A stretch of 7,911 nt of DNA from an uncultured Eubacteriaceae bacterium (GTDB taxonomy: Bacteria; Bacillota; Clostridia; Lachnospirales; Lachnospiraceae), in NCBI GenBank assembly GCA_945938055.1, contig CAMEUH010000111.1, forward strand, positions 1 to 7,911. Direction: 5' to 3'. Numbering within the stretch: position 1 is the stretch's first letter; every line of letters begins with the position of its first letter. The position numbers and the translations under genes are program-made. The notes under the pieces are model-generated. The model was not told the origin of the DNA and did no database searches. It saw only the letters and a program-made list of their open reading frames with translations. Below are positions 6,911 to 7,911 of the stretch, in pieces.

Positions 6911-7736
6911 TTTTCCCATGGAAGAATTAATTCCAATTGTTGCAGAATTAGCAGAAAAGTATACCTCTGGTGAAAGCAGTTCGGTTTCTTATGAGAGGGC
7001 AAGGGGATTGATGGAAGCCGTTATTTACTACATCAATGAGACCAGTCGGGAAAGGGAAGAAAACTGTCTTTTAAGGCAGGGAATGACGGTCAGGGAAAGA
7101 TATGAGACAGGCTGCCGGATGGTGGTGGAAAAAGCAAAAAGAACCACAATACTGTATAATGAACTGATGCAGGATTTCTGGGATTTTGGAAATGAAAATT
7201 ACCGGGATACGGTTACAAGGGCAATTCCGGGTTTCTTAAAATACTATGATCCAATGTTTGCACCACAGGAAACAATTATTACCATGGATTATCCAACGAT
7301 TTGCCCCATCAGCAAAAGTACAGGAATTGATGCAGTTTATGAGTATGTAAGATGTATTCTTTGGGAGCAGAAATTTTTTCACGGATTTTCTGAAGAATAT
7401 GTGTGTAGTGTTCTGGAAAGATATCATCGCGGTTATCAGAGACATTTTTTTAATCTTTGTGGTGTTTTTCTAAGATATGTGATATGGCAGCTGCTTATGG
7501 GAAAAAATGAGGAACAGGAAGAACGAAAAAAGATGGTTTCAAACTGCGGGAGTGAGGAACTGGAACAAATGCTGAAGGAAATTCTCCATCAGCTGATTGA
7601 AAAAGGACATGGAGAAGAGGAAGGATTCGAGGAATATCTGCAATATGAACTGAAAGATTTTGCATATGAACTTTCCAAAGGCATTAAAAATAAATATTTG
7701 GAAAAAGATATTGACTGTACGGTGGATAAGATATAA
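6900..7736 (+). CDS. Protein of unknown function, DUF6179-like
   Basis: This 278-residue protein has no signal peptide and no clear membrane helix, although 183-200 (FFNLCGVFLRYVIWQLLM) is hydrophobic. It is mostly helical and acidic towards the C-terminus. The centre carries a distinctive stretch, NENYRDTVTRAIPGFLKYYD followed by APQETIITMDYP (about 98-132), which I recognise tentatively as DUF6179 of Clostridia. No enzymatic motif is evident. ATG codons at 6900 and 6903 overlap the end of the upstream gene. GGAG at 6893-6896 fits 6903 slightly better, so the start is uncertain by one codon. An in-frame ATG at 6789 lies deep inside the upstream gene and is unlikely. The last nine codons contain the -35 box and first operator of the tetR promoter, so the protein's C-terminus and the control DNA share sequence. 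Confidence 0.8.
   Translation: MMNDFPMEELIPIVAELAEKYTSGESSSVSYERARGLMEAVIYYINETSREREENCLLRQGMTVRERYETGCRMVVEKAKRTTILYNELMQDFWDFGNENYRDTVTRAIPGFLKYYDPMFAPQETIITMDYPTICPISKSTGIDAVYEYVRCILWEQKFFHGFSEEYVCSVLERYHRGYQRHFFNLCGVFLRYVIWQLLMGKNEEQEERKKMVSNCGSEELEQMLKEILHQLIEKGHGEEEGFEEYLQYELKDFAYELSKGIKNKYLEKDIDCTVDKI
7711..7726 (+). promoter_or_regulatory. Operator-like palindrome 1, overlapping the tetR -35 box
   Basis: TTGACTGTACGGTGGA matches the model TTGACYGTACRGTCAA at 14 of 16 positions. It is the same sequence as the complement strand of site 2 apart from two bases. A TetR-type dimer here would cover the -35 box. The assignment to the adjacent regulator is inferred from position. Confidence 0.5.
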
Positions 7737-7739
7737 AAT
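7711..7739 (+). promoter_or_regulatory. Sigma-A promoter of the tetR-family gene
   Basis: The -35 box TTGACT (7711-7716) and the -10 box TAAAAT (7734-7739) are 17 bp apart, and each matches consensus at five of six positions. Transcription should begin near 7745-7747, about 35 bases before the TTG start codon. The -35 lies inside the last codons of the upstream gene. Confidence 0.7.
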
Positions 7740-7754
7740 TGACCGTACAGTCAA
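7739..7754 (+). promoter_or_regulatory. Operator-like palindrome 2, overlapping the tetR transcription start
   Basis: TTGACCGTACAGTCAA is a 16-bp palindrome with one non-complementary pair of positions (6 and 11). It starts on the last base of the -10 box and covers the expected transcription start. Its size and symmetry are those of operators bound by TetR-family dimers, and it sits 28 bp from site 1, centre to centre. Repression by the adjacent TetR-like protein is inferred. Confidence 0.6.
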
Positions 7755-7780
7755 TTTTTATTTTATAAGAGGTGTTATGA

Positions 7781-7911
7781 TTGAAACAGGAAGAAAAGAC
7801 AGAAATAACCCGAAATAAAATTTATGTTGCAGCGATGGAAGAATTTGGGACGAATGGTTATGCGGCAGGCACTATCAATAATATTTGTAAGTCGGGAATC
7901 AATAAGGGATT
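7781..7911 (+). CDS. TetR/AcrR-family transcriptional regulator, 3' end cut by window
   Basis: Only the first 43 codons are visible. They read as a TetR-type N-terminus: helix 1 ITRNKIYVAAMEEFGTNGYA, then AGTINNICKSGINKG, which is the start of the helix-turn-helix (the family pattern is T-x-x-x-I-x-x-x-A-G-x-x-K-G). The start codon is TTG. An in-frame TGA lies directly before it (7778-7780), AGAGGTG (7768-7774) is spaced six bases away, and the next in-frame ATG (7835) would remove most of helix 1. The ligand-binding domain is outside the window, so the inducer is unknown. The promoter carries two palindromes suited to a TetR dimer, which points to autorepression. It may also control genes downstream of the window. 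Confidence 0.88.
   Translation, partial: MKQEEKTEITRNKIYVAAMEEFGTNGYAAGTINNICKSGINKG

Larger units (their letters stand above)
7710..7764 (+). terminator. Terminator hairpin at the end of the DUF6179-like gene
   Basis: Arms 7710-7723 (ATTGACTGTACGGT) and 7742-7755 (ACCGTACAGTCAAT) are perfect inverse complements over 14 bp. They are separated by an 18-base loop and followed by TTTTATTTT. The stop codon of the upstream gene lies in the loop. RNA from the upstream operon should terminate here. The same arms double as operator-like sites of the tetR promoter. Confidence 0.7.

Noticed and set aside
7739..7767. A second tetR promoter using TTGACC at 7739 as -35
   Set aside because: The matching -10 would be TTTATA at 17 bp or TATAAG at 19 bp, both poor. 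The start site would leave almost no leader before the ribosome site. The 7711-7739 promoter is much better.

Overview
The window looks like chromosome of a low-GC, Gram-positive anaerobe of the Clostridia, most likely a Lachnospiraceae gut commensal. The reasons are A+T-rich coding DNA, strong AGGAGG-type ribosome binding sites, a DLNNLK-type GGDEF domain, and a pair of small proteins that I recognise tentatively as the Lachnospiraceae-associated DUF6323 and DUF6179 families. No tRNA, rRNA, CRISPR array, transposase or integrase is visible. Seven genes are present. The first and last are cut by the window edges.

Layout. (1) Positions 1-1630, plus strand: the C-terminal part of a hybrid sensor kinase (HisKA, HATPase, receiver, HPt), closed by a very strong hairpin terminator. 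(2) Positions 1751-4082, minus strand: an OmpR-type response regulator followed by its membrane histidine kinase, convergent with gene 1. The regulator promoter has a perfect TATAAT but no clear -35 box. In place of the -35 lies an 11-bp tandem direct repeat, the arrangement expected for self-activation by an OmpR/PhoB-type regulator. (3) Positions 4234-6302, plus strand, divergent from the two-component pair: a six-helix membrane GGDEF protein (probable diguanylate cyclase) joined by a TAATG overlap to a membrane-anchored alpha/beta hydrolase. (4) Positions 6434-7736, plus strand: two overlapping genes of unknown function (DUF6323-like and DUF6179-like) behind their own extended -10 promoter. 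(5) From 7781: the start of a TetR/AcrR-family regulator with a TTG start, cut by the window end.

The most striking stretch is 7710-7770, between the DUF6179-like gene and tetR. Two operator-like palindromes flank the -10 box of a good sigma-A promoter, and the first one contains the -35 inside the last codons of the upstream gene. Because the two operators are inversely related, RNA read through from the upstream operon folds into a 14-bp perfect stem followed by a U-rich tract, which is a terminator. RNA started at the tetR promoter should begin inside the second arm, so it cannot form that stem. One short sequence therefore appears to serve as stop signal for one operon and as autorepressed promoter for the next.

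Taken together the window is a sensing and signalling neighbourhood: a phosphorelay kinase, a two-component system, a c-di-GMP enzyme and a TetR-controlled unknown operon. There is no direct evidence that these units act in one pathway. The best physical link is the shared 151-bp divergent region between the response regulator and the GGDEF gene.
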